Shown piece by piece: positions 1 through 6,784 of a stretch of DNA of 13,223 nt. Origin of the DNA: CF-161 sp035259145 (GTDB lineage: Bacteria > Chloroflexota > Dormibacteria > Dormibacterales > Dormibacteraceae); NCBI GenBank assembly GCA_035259145.1, contig DATFWQ010000032.1, positions 1 to 13,223 of the forward strand, written 5' to 3'. The position numbers and the translations under genes were made by a program. Position 1 is the stretch's first letter. Each line of letters starts with the position of its first letter. The notes under the pieces are model-generated. The model did not search any database. It was not told the origin of the DNA and worked only from the letters and a program-made list of their open reading frames with translations.

Positions 1-87
1 GCAGCGTTCGGAGCAGCCTTCGGCACGCTAGGCGGTCTAATGCGCAGACAGATCGGCCGGCTGCGCTTCCGCCAGGGCAGAGTGTAG
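1..87 (+). CDS. C-terminal end of a protein cut by the window edge
   Basis: Frame 1 is open from the first base to a TAG at 85-87 and encodes 28 residues. The first half is small and glycine/alanine-rich (AAFGAAFGTLGGL), which resembles the end of a glycine-zipper or membrane helix. It is followed by a basic tail (MRRQIGRLRFRQGRV). A hydrophobic segment ending in a positive tail is typical of the cytoplasmic end of a membrane protein. With so few residues no family can be named, and chance openness of this length is quite possible in GC-rich DNA. Confidence 0.25.
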   Translation, partial: AAFGAAFGTLGGLMRRQIGRLRFRQGRV

Positions 88-241
88 GCCCTGATCCTCA
101 CCGTGTTCGGCGGCCCCGGCTACACGCATCGCGGCATGGAGAGCGTCAGGGCCGTAACTACGGCATTGGCGCCAACCGCCAGCGCCGAGGTGGTGGTCTA
201 TCAAGTATTTGGCGGGCCCTCGTGCTAGCCTGGCCGGTTGC
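88..241. other. intergenic stretch, nothing recognised
   Basis: These 154 bases lie between the stop of the cut-off gene and the start of the small membrane protein. No convincing open frame with a ribosome-binding site, no strong hairpin and no tRNA-like fold was seen. A minus-strand open frame at 37-243 has no supporting start signal or recognisable composition and was not accepted. Confidence 0.3.
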
Positions 242-808
242 ATGGCTGGGGTCGCTTACTGGATGGGCAATCACTGGCAGCCTGTCGTCGCCGGGTGGGG
301 TGCGGTCCTGTCCACCGTTCTGGCCGCCCGAACATGGTGGCGCGAACACAGCCGTATCCATTTCTGGGTGGGCGTCGGCCGGGCCGGCGTCGACCCCAGA
401 GGGAACATCATTCTCGCGCATGGCCGGCCTGGTCAGGGCTATACGTTGGAGGGAGGCGTCACCACGGTGGTGATCGCGATCTACAACCGCAGCCGCGATC
501 CGCTGCACCTGCATCGCGTAGGTCTTCGTGGCAGCGGAACCGCTCGCATGGTCTTTTTCCAATCCCCTGGCTTCCAGGAGCTTCCCGTCAAACTGGAACC
601 CACCGACGGCTTCACGATGGCCAGCAAGCTCGAGTCCGTGGCTCAGGCGCTTCCTGCCGAGGTGGGCGCTGTAAGGCACGTCAAGGGGCCGTTCTGTACA
701 GACGGCGCTGGTCGGGAGTACGGCCGTCGTCTGCGCCGGGATGAACGGGACGCTCTGGTCGAGGCGCTGGGCCGTCTCCAAATGCCCCTGGCTCAGGAGC
801 AGCCCTGA
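242..808 (+). CDS. small protein with N-terminal membrane anchor, unknown function
   Basis: The product is about 188 residues from the ATG at 242. The frame is open from a TTG at 209, but neither start has a good Shine-Dalgarno sequence, so the start is uncertain. An N-terminal hydrophobic segment (roughly residues 12-28, WQPVVAGWGAVLSTVLAA) is followed by RTWWREH, fitting a single membrane anchor with a soluble domain behind it. The rest alternates short hydrophobic stretches with polar turns (TTVVIAIYNRSRDPLHLHRVGLRG), as in a beta-sandwich, and ends in a charged helical tail (RRLRRDERDALVEALGRLQ). Small anchored beta proteins like this are common as hypotheticals in actinobacterial genomes. 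I recognise no named family and assign no function. Confidence 0.5.
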   Translation: MAGVAYWMGNHWQPVVAGWGAVLSTVLAARTWWREHSRIHFWVGVGRAGVDPRGNIILAHGRPGQGYTLEGGVTTVVIAIYNRSRDPLHLHRVGLRGSGTARMVFFQSPGFQELPVKLEPTDGFTMASKLESVAQALPAEVGAVRHVKGPFCTDGAGREYGRRLRRDERDALVEALGRLQMPLAQEQP

Positions 809-1028
809 TCAGGCGCCTGGCGCTCGTACGCCGGTCGTCGTCTCCGCATTGGCATGGTGTCCTGGGTCACCCTGGTCAGTGGCCGCGCCCGGCAGCGTTG
901 GACAGGAGCACCCGGGACGCGGCCACCCGTCGACGATATCGGGCGTTGGTCTAACGACGGGTTAAGGCGGTCCCCGGTGGGGCGGAACGCTTCAGTCCGC
1001 CCCCCGATAGGCGGTGGTCGCGCCGGGG
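809..1028. other. intergenic stretch between convergent genes
   Basis: This 220-base gap separates the ends of two convergent genes. The only structure that stands out is the GC hairpin at 979-1003, listed separately. The open frames crossing the gap run into the antisense of the beta-propeller gene and have no start signals. Confidence 0.35.
979..1003. terminator. GC-rich hairpin, possible terminator between convergent genes
   Basis: GGGGCGGA at 979-986 and TCCGCCCC at 996-1003 form a perfect 8-bp stem around a 9-base loop. It lies 26 bases beyond the stop of the minus-strand propeller gene and about 170 bases beyond the plus-strand gene, where a terminator would be expected. There is no T-tract on either strand, so it would be an atypical intrinsic terminator. 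Confidence 0.4.
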
Positions 1029-2480
1029 TCAGTCGAGCGAGAAGGCGTAGAGGTTGCGCTGGGCCGGCACGTAGAGGCGGCCCGCGCTCGCGCTGAGCGA
1101 GGCAAAGTGCTCGCCGTGTCCGGTTGCGACCCGCTGACGCACCACTCCGGTGTCAGCGTCGAAGCCCCAGACAAATCCGCCTTCGAAGTCGAAATCCCAG
1201 ACCAACCCCGCCGCGACGATCGGCGATCCGGAGCGGAAGTCGGGGCCTCGCCAGGCGACGTCGAAGCGGGACCCTGTCACGCGTACCGCCGTGAGGCTGT
1301 GATCGCATGGCACATAGACCAGTGGCGGCCGGTAGGCGGTAGTGCCAATGGCGTAGCAACCCTTGTCGAGTGACTTCCTGAACAGGTGGCCACCGATCCC
1401 ACCGAGGTGATGCGCATCGAGGAGGTACCCGATGCCCTCCTTACCCACCTGGAAGATCCTGTCGCCCTCGAGCAGGGCGGGCCCGACGCTGCCCAGGTCG
1501 AAGTCGATCTGGTTCAGATGTTTCCAGTTGCCAGGGGCGAAGAAATCCTGTGCTACCAGGGTCGAAGAGAGCCTGACCACAGCGTTATTCCCGTCGTACT
1601 GCTTTTGCTCATCGGTGTTGCCCGTCGAGACGAGAAGCTCCCCATCGGGCATGACGACCGGACCCCCAGGTGCCCAGATGGCGCCTTTCAGGGGCGCCGC
1701 CTGGAACACCAGGTCCGGACCTGTGCCGTCGGCGTTCACGCCGATGACGAATCCGTGGAATCTGCCACAGTCCCCAGCTCGGCCTCCGAACGACGCGTAC
1801 GCGCGCCCGTTGGCGAGCGCGACCGCCGGGCGGCTTAGCTGCTGCAACACGTCGCTGTCGGGCAGGTCAATAGGGTGGCGCCATTTCAGGGCTCCACTGC
1901 TCAGGTCGAGAGCATCCATCTCGTAACGTCCCGGATCGAAGTAGGCGACGACGTAGATCGTGCCCGTCAACGTGTCGACAGCAGGCGTCGCCGTAATGCC
2001 CAGCTCAGGGGTGATGTTGTTGCACTGCAGGCGGTGGCGGCTGGTGTCGAACGGGGTCCCGAGCGAGGTCTCCCAGGCGACGCAGCCACTCGCGGCGTCG
2101 AGCGCATACACGGTGTCATGCTCCGTCGCCTCGATGATCAAGCCCTGGACCACCAGGGGCTCCGCGAACATGGAGCCGTCCAGCCGCGCGCCCCACAGCG
2201 GCGACATGCGCCTTGTCGCCAACGGCGCTGGATCGACGCCGCGCCGGTTGGCACTTCGATGGTAGACGGGCCAATCGGCCGCGCCAGGCGGTAGGTTCGG
2301 GACGTGGAGCGGCGCCGCGCAAGCTACCGGCTGTGCAGCAATGGGCGCGGCAGCAGTCGTTGGCGGGTCGTCGGAACCGCCACAGGCGGTCGTGCCGAGA
2401 ACCCAGGCCAGGGCGACCGCGACGGCCCTGGCTACGCCGCCCCGAGCGACGGCGGCCGGGAGCCGTGCCGGTCGAAGCAT
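1029..2480 (-). CDS. PQQ-like beta-propeller lipoprotein
   Basis: The product is 483 residues. The N-terminus has basic residues, a hydrophobic run (residues 17-29) and LGTTAC with Cys33, followed by GGSDDPP. This is a type II lipoprotein signal of the kind common in high-GC Gram-positives, so the mature protein should be lipid-anchored outside the membrane. The body carries repeated WD/PQQ-type blade motifs: DTVYALDAASGCVAWE, GTIYVVAYFD, MDALDLSSGALKW and, near the C-terminus, VWGFDADTGVVRQR. These match the pyrrolo-quinoline-quinone repeat fold seen in quinoprotein dehydrogenases and in non-enzymatic propellers such as BamB. I cannot see a full set of PQQ/metal ligands, so an enzymatic role is unproven and a scaffolding or binding role is as likely. 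It follows the glycosyltransferase gene on the same strand after 59 bases and is probably co-transcribed with it. The ATG at 2480 lacks a clear Shine-Dalgarno. Confidence 0.85.
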   Translation of the reverse strand: MLRPARLPAAVARGGVARAVAVALAWVLGTTACGGSDDPPTTAAAPIAAQPVACAAPLHVPNLPPGAADWPVYHRSANRRGVDPAPLATRRMSPLWGARLDGSMFAEPLVVQGLIIEATEHDTVYALDAASGCVAWETSLGTPFDTSRHRLQCNNITPELGITATPAVDTLTGTIYVVAYFDPGRYEMDALDLSSGALKWRHPIDLPDSDVLQQLSRPAVALANGRAYASFGGRAGDCGRFHGFVIGVNADGTGPDLVFQAAPLKGAIWAPGGPVVMPDGELLVSTGNTDEQKQYDGNNAVVRLSSTLVAQDFFAPGNWKHLNQIDFDLGSVGPALLEGDRIFQVGKEGIGYLLDAHHLGGIGGHLFRKSLDKGCYAIGTTAYRPPLVYVPCDHSLTAVRVTGSRFDVAWRGPDFRSGSPIVAAGLVWDFDFEGGFVWGFDADTGVVRQRVATGHGEHFASLSASAGRLYVPAQRNLYAFSLD

Positions 2481-2539
2481 GCGCTTGAGGTTCGGCGGCG
2501 TCCATTAAGCACACGCAAGGCAGCGAGTTAAACGTGGCC

Positions 2540-3937
2540 TCAGCGGACGTAAAGAGTTCGGCCAGTGCCCAGGCTGATGGAGTCCGGAAAATGCTGATCC
2601 AGCCACGCCCGCAGACTGGGCACGGCCGAAAGACGCTCGGTTCTGAGCAGCACTGCTCGGACATGCCAGCGTTGGGCCACCGCGATTACCTCGTCGACGG
2701 TCAGGTCGCCCGCGGTTACGCGAACAAGCGAGGTGTCGACGAGCTCGGGAGGGGTGCTGCGGCCGGCCAGCGCGGTGGCGAACTGGTCGTCCGAGATAAC
2801 CAGGTCGGCGGGCCTGGTGCTTGCCCGCAGCGCCGCGATGGTTGGCTCCACCGCCGCGGCAGGCTCCTGCAGAGCGCGCACATACGCCGCCGAGGTGATC
2901 GAACCCGCCAGTACAACCGCCGCTGCGCCGGCGGCCGTAACCGCCGAGCCGATCGGCCGGGCGGTCAATGGGAGAGTGATGGCTCCGCTCGCCACCGTCA
3001 GTGGGGCGACGAGGGCGACCGCGTGATGCGGCCATACGGGATGCTGCACGATAAGTCCCAGCGCCGCGGTAATCGCCCAGACGGCTACAGTTGCGGCCAG
3101 CATTGGTGCCCGCCGGAGGGCGATGAGGAACCCGACGACTCCCAGCAGTGCGATTGGCAGCTCCCTGAGGTACGTCTGAGCGTCGAGCCCACCCAGCGGC
3201 GCCGATCGGGCGTGGAGGTGGAAGCTGACAGTCTCGGCCCACAGGTCGGACCAGACGCTGATGAACGGCAGGAGGAGGGCTGCCATGGCAACTCCCCAGC
3301 CGAGCGTGGCGGCGCCAAACAGCCGAGGGACCATCCTGGGGTTCACCGGGCGCCCGACCAACAAGACGAGCACCGCCGGGAACGCGGCCACAGCCAGCAG
3401 CTTGGTCAGGATAGCGATCGCCAGCACCGCCCCGGCTCCGGCGGCCAGCAGGACCGCTCGCCGCTCCGAGGACGCGCGTGCCTGGGCAGCCATCGCGATG
3501 GCTACCAGCCCCAGCGCGACCGCGGGCCCATCCGACTGGAGCGTCACCGACTGCCGGAAGAGAAGCGGGTCGGCTGCCATTAAGGCCGCCGCAAGGACCC
3601 CGGCCGCGGGGCCGGCCAGCAGCCAGGCGGCCCGGCCAGCCGCCGCGATCCCGAGGAGCGCAACGACGAGGACGGCCACGCGCGCTGCGACGATGGTGTC
3701 CCCCATGAGCCGGTAAGGCGGCATCAAGAGGAGCAGGAAGGCCGGCGGCTGCGAGCTGTAGACGGATGCGAAGAGCGGGTGACCAGCTGCGAGGGAGCGC
3801 AGGGACTGCCAGTAGACGCCCTCGTCATAGTCGATCTGGCCTCCCGCCAGCAGGGGAGCACGCAGGGCGATGGCGCCCAGTAGTACACACCCGATGCCGA
3901 CCGTAGGCGCGTTGAACACACGTCTCGGGTTCTGCAT
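2540..3937 (-). CDS. GT-C fold (GT39/ArnT-like) membrane glycosyltransferase
   Basis: The product is 465 residues. It opens with a membrane helix (residues 12-30) followed at residues 36-39 by DYDE in the first extracytoplasmic loop (IDYDEGVYWQS), the acidic signature of GT-C transferases that use polyprenyl-phosphate sugars. SQPPAFLLLL at 62-71 matches the conserved proline segment of the next helix. About ten further hydrophobic segments follow, rich in Ala, Val and Leu (for example AAWLLAGPAAGVLAAALMAADPLLF). The C-terminal 100 residues form a soluble, probably extracytoplasmic, domain (PADLVISDDQFATALAGR onward). The family transfers a sugar from a lipid carrier to a protein, lipid or cell-wall acceptor outside the membrane; the substrate here is unknown. 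It is the first gene of a minus-strand pair with the propeller lipoprotein, hinting at a shared envelope task. The upstream Shine-Dalgarno is weak. Confidence 0.85.
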   Translation of the reverse strand: MQNPRRVFNAPTVGIGCVLLGAIALRAPLLAGGQIDYDEGVYWQSLRSLAAGHPLFASVYSSQPPAFLLLLMPPYRLMGDTIVAARVAVLVVALLGIAAAGRAAWLLAGPAAGVLAAALMAADPLLFRQSVTLQSDGPAVALGLVAIAMAAQARASSERRAVLLAAGAGAVLAIAILTKLLAVAAFPAVLVLLVGRPVNPRMVPRLFGAATLGWGVAMAALLLPFISVWSDLWAETVSFHLHARSAPLGGLDAQTYLRELPIALLGVVGFLIALRRAPMLAATVAVWAITAALGLIVQHPVWPHHAVALVAPLTVASGAITLPLTARPIGSAVTAAGAAAVVLAGSITSAAYVRALQEPAAAVEPTIAALRASTRPADLVISDDQFATALAGRSTPPELVDTSLVRVTAGDLTVDEVIAVAQRWHVRAVLLRTERLSAVPSLRAWLDQHFPDSISLGTGRTLYVR

Positions 3938-4008
3938 GTTGGCCGCTTCACTCTATCCGCGGACTTCCGAGCGAGCTGCGTCGCGCTTGGCCGCTCCTGC
4001 TCGATCAA

Positions 4009-4260
4009 GTGGCGGCAGCCCTTCCTTCGAAGATGCTGCTGTCCGGCGACAGCGACGGCCGGGCCGGCACATCGTCGAATCGTTCGGCCTGGACGAGTGG
4101 AGAGCGCGAGCAACCCCCGAGGGCAAAGCTGACGCCGTTCGGAAGCTCAAGAAACGCTGCTCGCAGGTGGCCGTCGTCGGCGATGGAATCAACGACGGCA
4201 CGGCGTTCACTCTGGCCGACGTCGCCGTGGCAATGGGGAAGGGCTCGGACATCGTGGATC
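4009..4260 (+). pseudogene. remnant of a heavy-metal P1B-type ATPase, frameshifted
   Basis: Two adjacent frames together give the second half of a P-type ATPase P domain. At 4036-4065 one frame reads LLSGDSDGRA, matching the family's TGD segment. From about 4065 the homology moves to a frame one base earlier: HIVESFGLDEWRARATPEGKADAVRKL, then VVGDGINDG (the Mg-binding GDGxND hinge motif) and ADVAVAMGKGSDI, ending near 4260. Intact transporters need roughly 600 further residues (metal-binding domain, membrane helices, DKTGT phosphorylation site), none of which is present. Homology may begin as early as 3961 (SELRRAWPLL). The piece is flanked by unrelated minus-strand genes, so it is a decayed leftover of a deleted or transferred gene. 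GDGINDG in place of the usual GDGINDA also suggests drift. Confidence 0.7.
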
Positions 4261-4293
4261 GTCCCGGACGACACGACGAGCCACTGCTTCAGG

Positions 4294-4518
4294 CTAGGCT
4301 GGCTGCAGGAAGCTGGTCAGGGTCTCGAAGTAACGTCGATGAGTCCGCCTCAGGTCATCAATCGAGGCGGCTCCAAGCAGCACGACCTCCATGTCGGGCT
4401 GGGCCTCCTCGGCCTGAAACAGGCGCCCGCTGGCCTCTGCGTACCGGCCGGGCTTGAACTCCTCAATGCTTACCAGCGCCCGCCGCTGCGGGTCATAGAT
4501 CAGCAGAAAGAGCTTCAT
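4294..4518 (-). CDS. small conserved-looking protein, unknown function
   Basis: The product is 74 residues from the ATG at 4518 (MKLFLLIYDPQRRALVS). A TTG at 4557 in the same frame would add 13 residues (MVIRILPRHSDQA) that look less protein-like, so the ATG is preferred although its Shine-Dalgarno is weak. The sequence looks like a compact alpha/beta domain: a hydrophobic beta strand (KLFLLIYD), a helix rich in Arg, Ala and Glu, a second strand (MEVVLLGAAS), then IDDLRRTHRRYFETLTSFL as an amphipathic helix. I believe similar short proteins occur widely as hypotheticals in actinobacteria, but I cannot name a family. It lies between the ATPase remnant and the control region of the peroxidase operon, transcribed away from the latter. 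Confidence 0.6.
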   Translation of the reverse strand: MKLFLLIYDPQRRALVSIEEFKPGRYAEASGRLFQAEEAQPDMEVVLLGAASIDDLRRTHRRYFETLTSFLQPA

Positions 4519-4798
4519 TGCCTGGTCGCTATGACGCGGAAGTATGCGGATGACCAAAGCATTCCCACAAGGAGTCCTCGTTGCGGATATGCCGCCTCAC
4601 AACTGACAACGGGCTGTGAGCTTAACGGTTTCGACTGATAGTGCGGCCGCTCTCGTCAATGTCAGGCAAGACCACGGCGCACGTGGGCCTGGAATGCTCC
4701 TTCCGCCTGCTGTCAATTTCCATGCCGATCGGCCCGGTGGGCGGGGGCCGAAGCCGGCTTGCCGCGACCCGGCATACGATGGGTGAGGAGGCGTGGCA
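4519..4798. promoter_or_regulatory. divergent control region upstream of the dyp-encapsulin operon
   Basis: About 280 bases separate the divergent small gene and the peroxidase gene. Inverted repeats visible are CTCACA/TGTGAG (4596-4601 and 4615-4620, 13-base spacer), the 10-bp palindrome GCCGATCGGC at 4724-4733, and a 7-bp stem TCGGCCC/GGGCCGA at 4729-4735 and 4745-4751, which would sit in the 5' leader of the peroxidase mRNA. GGAAT at 4691-4695 with GTC at 4712-4714 (16-base spacer) has the layout of an extracytoplasmic-function sigma promoter. That is only a suggestion, because such short matches arise by chance. No clear sigma-70 promoter was found. Confidence 0.35.
4785..4790 (+). promoter_or_regulatory. 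ribosome-binding site fixing the DyP start at 4799
   Basis: GAGGAG at 4785-4790 lies 8 bases before the ATG at 4799 but only 2 bases before the in-frame GTG at 4793. The spacing favours the ATG, giving MAEAGDVAV as the N-terminus rather than MAMAEAGDVAV. Confidence 0.7.
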
Positions 4799-5860
4799 AT
4801 GGCTGAAGCCGGCGATGTGGCGGTGCCACAGGCGGTCTTGAGTCCGCTGACGCGGACCGCGATCTTCCTGGTGGTGACGATCAATCCCGGCGGCGAGGGG
4901 TCCGTGCGGGACCTGCTCCAGACGCTGTCGGGCCTTCAGCGAGCCGTCGGCTTCCGGGAGCCAGACGGCAGGTTGAGCTGTGTCGCCGGCATCGGGTCGG
5001 AGGCGTGGAACCGCCTGTTCGGTGGACCACGCCCCGCCGAGCTGCATCCGTTCCGCGAACTGGTCGGGGCCAGGCACCGGGCGGTGTCAACGCCAGGAGA
5101 CCTGCTGTTCCACATCCGGGCCGAGCGGCTCGACCTTTGTTTTGCGCTCGCCTCCGAGATCATGGGTCGCCTTCGCGGCGCCACCACGGTGTGCGACGAG
5201 GTCCATGGGTTCAAGTACTTCGACGTGCGTGACCTGCTCGGCTTCGTGGACGGGACCGAGAACCCTGCCGGCCCGGTGGCGAGCGCTGCGGTCCTGGTTG
5301 GCGACGAGGACCCGGAATTCACGGGCGGGAGCTACGTGATCGTGCAGAAGTACATCCACGACCTGCTTGCGTGGAACGCCCTATCGGTCGAGGCCCAGGA
5401 GAGGGTGATCGGCCGCACAAAGCTCTCCGACATCGAACTGGACGACGCAGGCAAGCCCCCGAACTCGCACGTCGCGCTCAACACGATCGTCGATCCCGAC
5501 GGCACCCAGCGCCAGATCCTCCGCGACAACATGCCCTTCGGGAACGCAGGCCGCGGTGAGTTCGGTACGTACTTCATCGGGTACGCACGCACCCCCTCAG
5601 TAACCGAGAGGATGCTGCAGCACATGTTCCTGGGGAGCCCGCCCGCCACCCACGACCGGATCCTGGACTTCTCGACCGCGGTGACCGGCAACCTCTTCTT
5701 CGTCCCAACAGTGGACTTTCTCGACGATCTCCCCGATCCCGCTGCGGCCGGCGCCGTCATCCACAGCGCCAGAACGGCCGACGTCCATCATGAGCCGGAC
5801 GGTTCCCTGGGGATCGGCGGCCTGAAGTTGAGGTGTTCTGATGAACAACCTGCACCGTGA
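4799..5860 (+). CDS. DyP-type heme peroxidase with encapsulin cargo-loading peptide
   Basis: The product is 353 residues, normal for bacterial DyP peroxidases (class P, formerly B-type). It carries the defining motif GFVDGTENP at residues 148-156, where Asp151 is the distal acid that cleaves peroxide. His224 (in SHVALN) is the expected proximal heme ligand and Arg242 (in ILRDNMPFG) the distal arginine. FGTYFIGYA and the hydrophobic C-terminal strand LFFVPTVDFL complete the ferredoxin-like second half. Residues 334-343, DGSLGIGGLK, match the peptide that docks DyP cargo inside encapsulin shells (usual form DGSLGIGSLK). The enzyme should oxidise organic substrates with H2O2 inside the nanocompartment encoded next. 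Ten residues (LRCSDEQPAP) follow the peptide, made by the overlap with the encapsulin gene. There is no Tat or Sec signal, consistent with a cytoplasmic encapsulated enzyme. Confidence 0.95.
   Translation: MAEAGDVAVPQAVLSPLTRTAIFLVVTINPGGEGSVRDLLQTLSGLQRAVGFREPDGRLSCVAGIGSEAWNRLFGGPRPAELHPFRELVGARHRAVSTPGDLLFHIRAERLDLCFALASEIMGRLRGATTVCDEVHGFKYFDVRDLLGFVDGTENPAGPVASAAVLVGDEDPEFTGGSYVIVQKYIHDLLAWNALSVEAQERVIGRTKLSDIELDDAGKPPNSHVALNTIVDPDGTQRQILRDNMPFGNAGRGEFGTYFIGYARTPSVTERMLQHMFLGSPPATHDRILDFSTAVTGNLFFVPTVDFLDDLPDPAAAGAVIHSARTADVHHEPDGSLGIGGLKLRCSDEQPAP
5798..5827 (+). other. encapsulin cargo-loading peptide coding segment
   Basis: These ten codons encode DGSLGIGGLK near the C-terminus of the peroxidase, after the flexible stretch SARTADVHHEP. 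In characterised family 1 systems this peptide binds a hydrophobic groove on the inner face of the shell protein. The core LGI and the closing Leu-Lys are kept; a Gly replaces the common Ser before the Leu. Confidence 0.88.
5828..5833 (+). promoter_or_regulatory. encapsulin ribosome-binding site inside the DyP reading frame
   Basis: TTGAGG at 5828-5833 ends 7 bases before the encapsulin ATG at 5841. It lies within the last codons of the peroxidase, directly after the cargo peptide, so the two proteins are probably translated in a coupled way. Confidence 0.6.
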
Positions 5861-6656
5861 GCTGGCCCCCATCTCGACCGCCGCCTGGGCCGACCTGGAG
5901 GCGGAAGCGCGGCGGACGTTCGAGCGCCACGTGGCGGGCCGGCGGATCGTTGACGTGTCCGACCCGGGCGGTCTCCAGCTGGCCGCGGTCGATACCGGTC
6001 ACCTGGACGCCATCGACCCACCCGCCGAGGGCGTCGTCGCCCACCTGCGCCGCTCCCAGCCGATCGTCGAGCTGCGGGTGCCGTTCACGATCAACCGGCA
6101 GCAGGTCGACGACGTAGAGCGCGGAGCCAGGGATGCGGACTGGCAGGCTGTGAAGGACGCCGCCCGGCAGATCGCGTTCGCCGAGGACCGGGCGGTGTTC
6201 GAGGGGTATGCGGCGGCCCGCATCGATGGCATCCGGGTAAGCTCGTCGAACCGGCCGCTGACGCTACCGGCCGAGGTCCGCGACTACCCGACAGCGATCA
6301 GCCAGGCCGTGTCCGCGCTGTGGCTGGCCGGCGTCGGTGGACCATACGCGCTCGCGCTCAGCGCTGATGCCTATACGCTCGTGAGCGAGGCGGCGGAGTA
6401 CGGCTATCCGATCCGCAAGCACATCGCGCGGGTCCTGGACGGCGAGATCAACTGGGCGCCTGCCATCGACGGGGCCTTCTTGTTGTCGAAGCGTGGCGGC
6501 GACTTCGAACTGCGCATCGGCCAGGATCTGTCCATCGGCTATCTGGCGCACGACGCGACGAGCATCCGCCTGTACTTTCAGGAGACGCTGACGTGTCTGG
6601 TGTATACGAGGGAGGCTTCGGTCGCATTCACGGCACCGTCGCAGCATCCCGTATGA
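5841..6656 (+). CDS. family 1 encapsulin shell protein
   Basis: The product is 271 residues, matching family 1 encapsulins (about 265-275), which have the HK97 phage capsid fold and usually build 60-subunit T=1 shells. The N-terminus NNLHRELAPISTAAWADLEAEARRTF is the typical arm and first helix that help form the cargo-docking site. Further family segments include VDVSDPGG, the E-loop region around residues 69-92 (SQPIVELRVPFTINRQQV), the helix DWQAVKDAARQIAFAEDRAVFEGY and the C-terminal strands DLSIGYLAHDATSIRLYFQETLTCLVYTREASVAF. The gene overlaps the 3' end of the peroxidase gene by 20 bases, the classic cargo-shell arrangement. The shell should enclose the DyP enzyme in the cytoplasm. The gene ends with TGA, confirming that TGA is a working stop here. 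The gene symbol enc is sometimes used but I leave it blank. Confidence 0.95.
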   Translation: MNNLHRELAPISTAAWADLEAEARRTFERHVAGRRIVDVSDPGGLQLAAVDTGHLDAIDPPAEGVVAHLRRSQPIVELRVPFTINRQQVDDVERGARDADWQAVKDAARQIAFAEDRAVFEGYAAARIDGIRVSSSNRPLTLPAEVRDYPTAISQAVSALWLAGVGGPYALALSADAYTLVSEAAEYGYPIRKHIARVLDGEINWAPAIDGAFLLSKRGGDFELRIGQDLSIGYLAHDATSIRLYFQETLTCLVYTREASVAFTAPSQHPV

Positions 6657-6784
6657 GAGCACCTGAGATCGCCCGGGCGAGCCCGATGGCAAGGACAGGC
6701 GTTGCGGGCCAAAAGCGGGCCCTGGACGCCATATTCGGTTGCAAGAGCCGCACCATCGGCCGTTCATTCATGCGGAGGTCTGCC
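6657..6784. other. gap between encapsulin and peroxiredoxin-like genes
   Basis: This 128-base gap contains a 12-bp perfect palindrome TCGCCCGGGCGA at 6669-6680 and a short stem GGGCC/GGCCC around 6717-6733. Neither has a T-tract. GGAGG at 6774-6778 is the ribosome-binding site of the next gene. Whether the next gene has its own promoter or is read through from the encapsulin gene is open. Confidence 0.35.

Noticed and set aside
2534..3583. A 349-residue plus-strand frame opposite the glycosyltransferase
   Set aside because: It is low-complexity, rich in Arg, Gly, Gln and Asp, and antisense to a clear multi-pass membrane protein.
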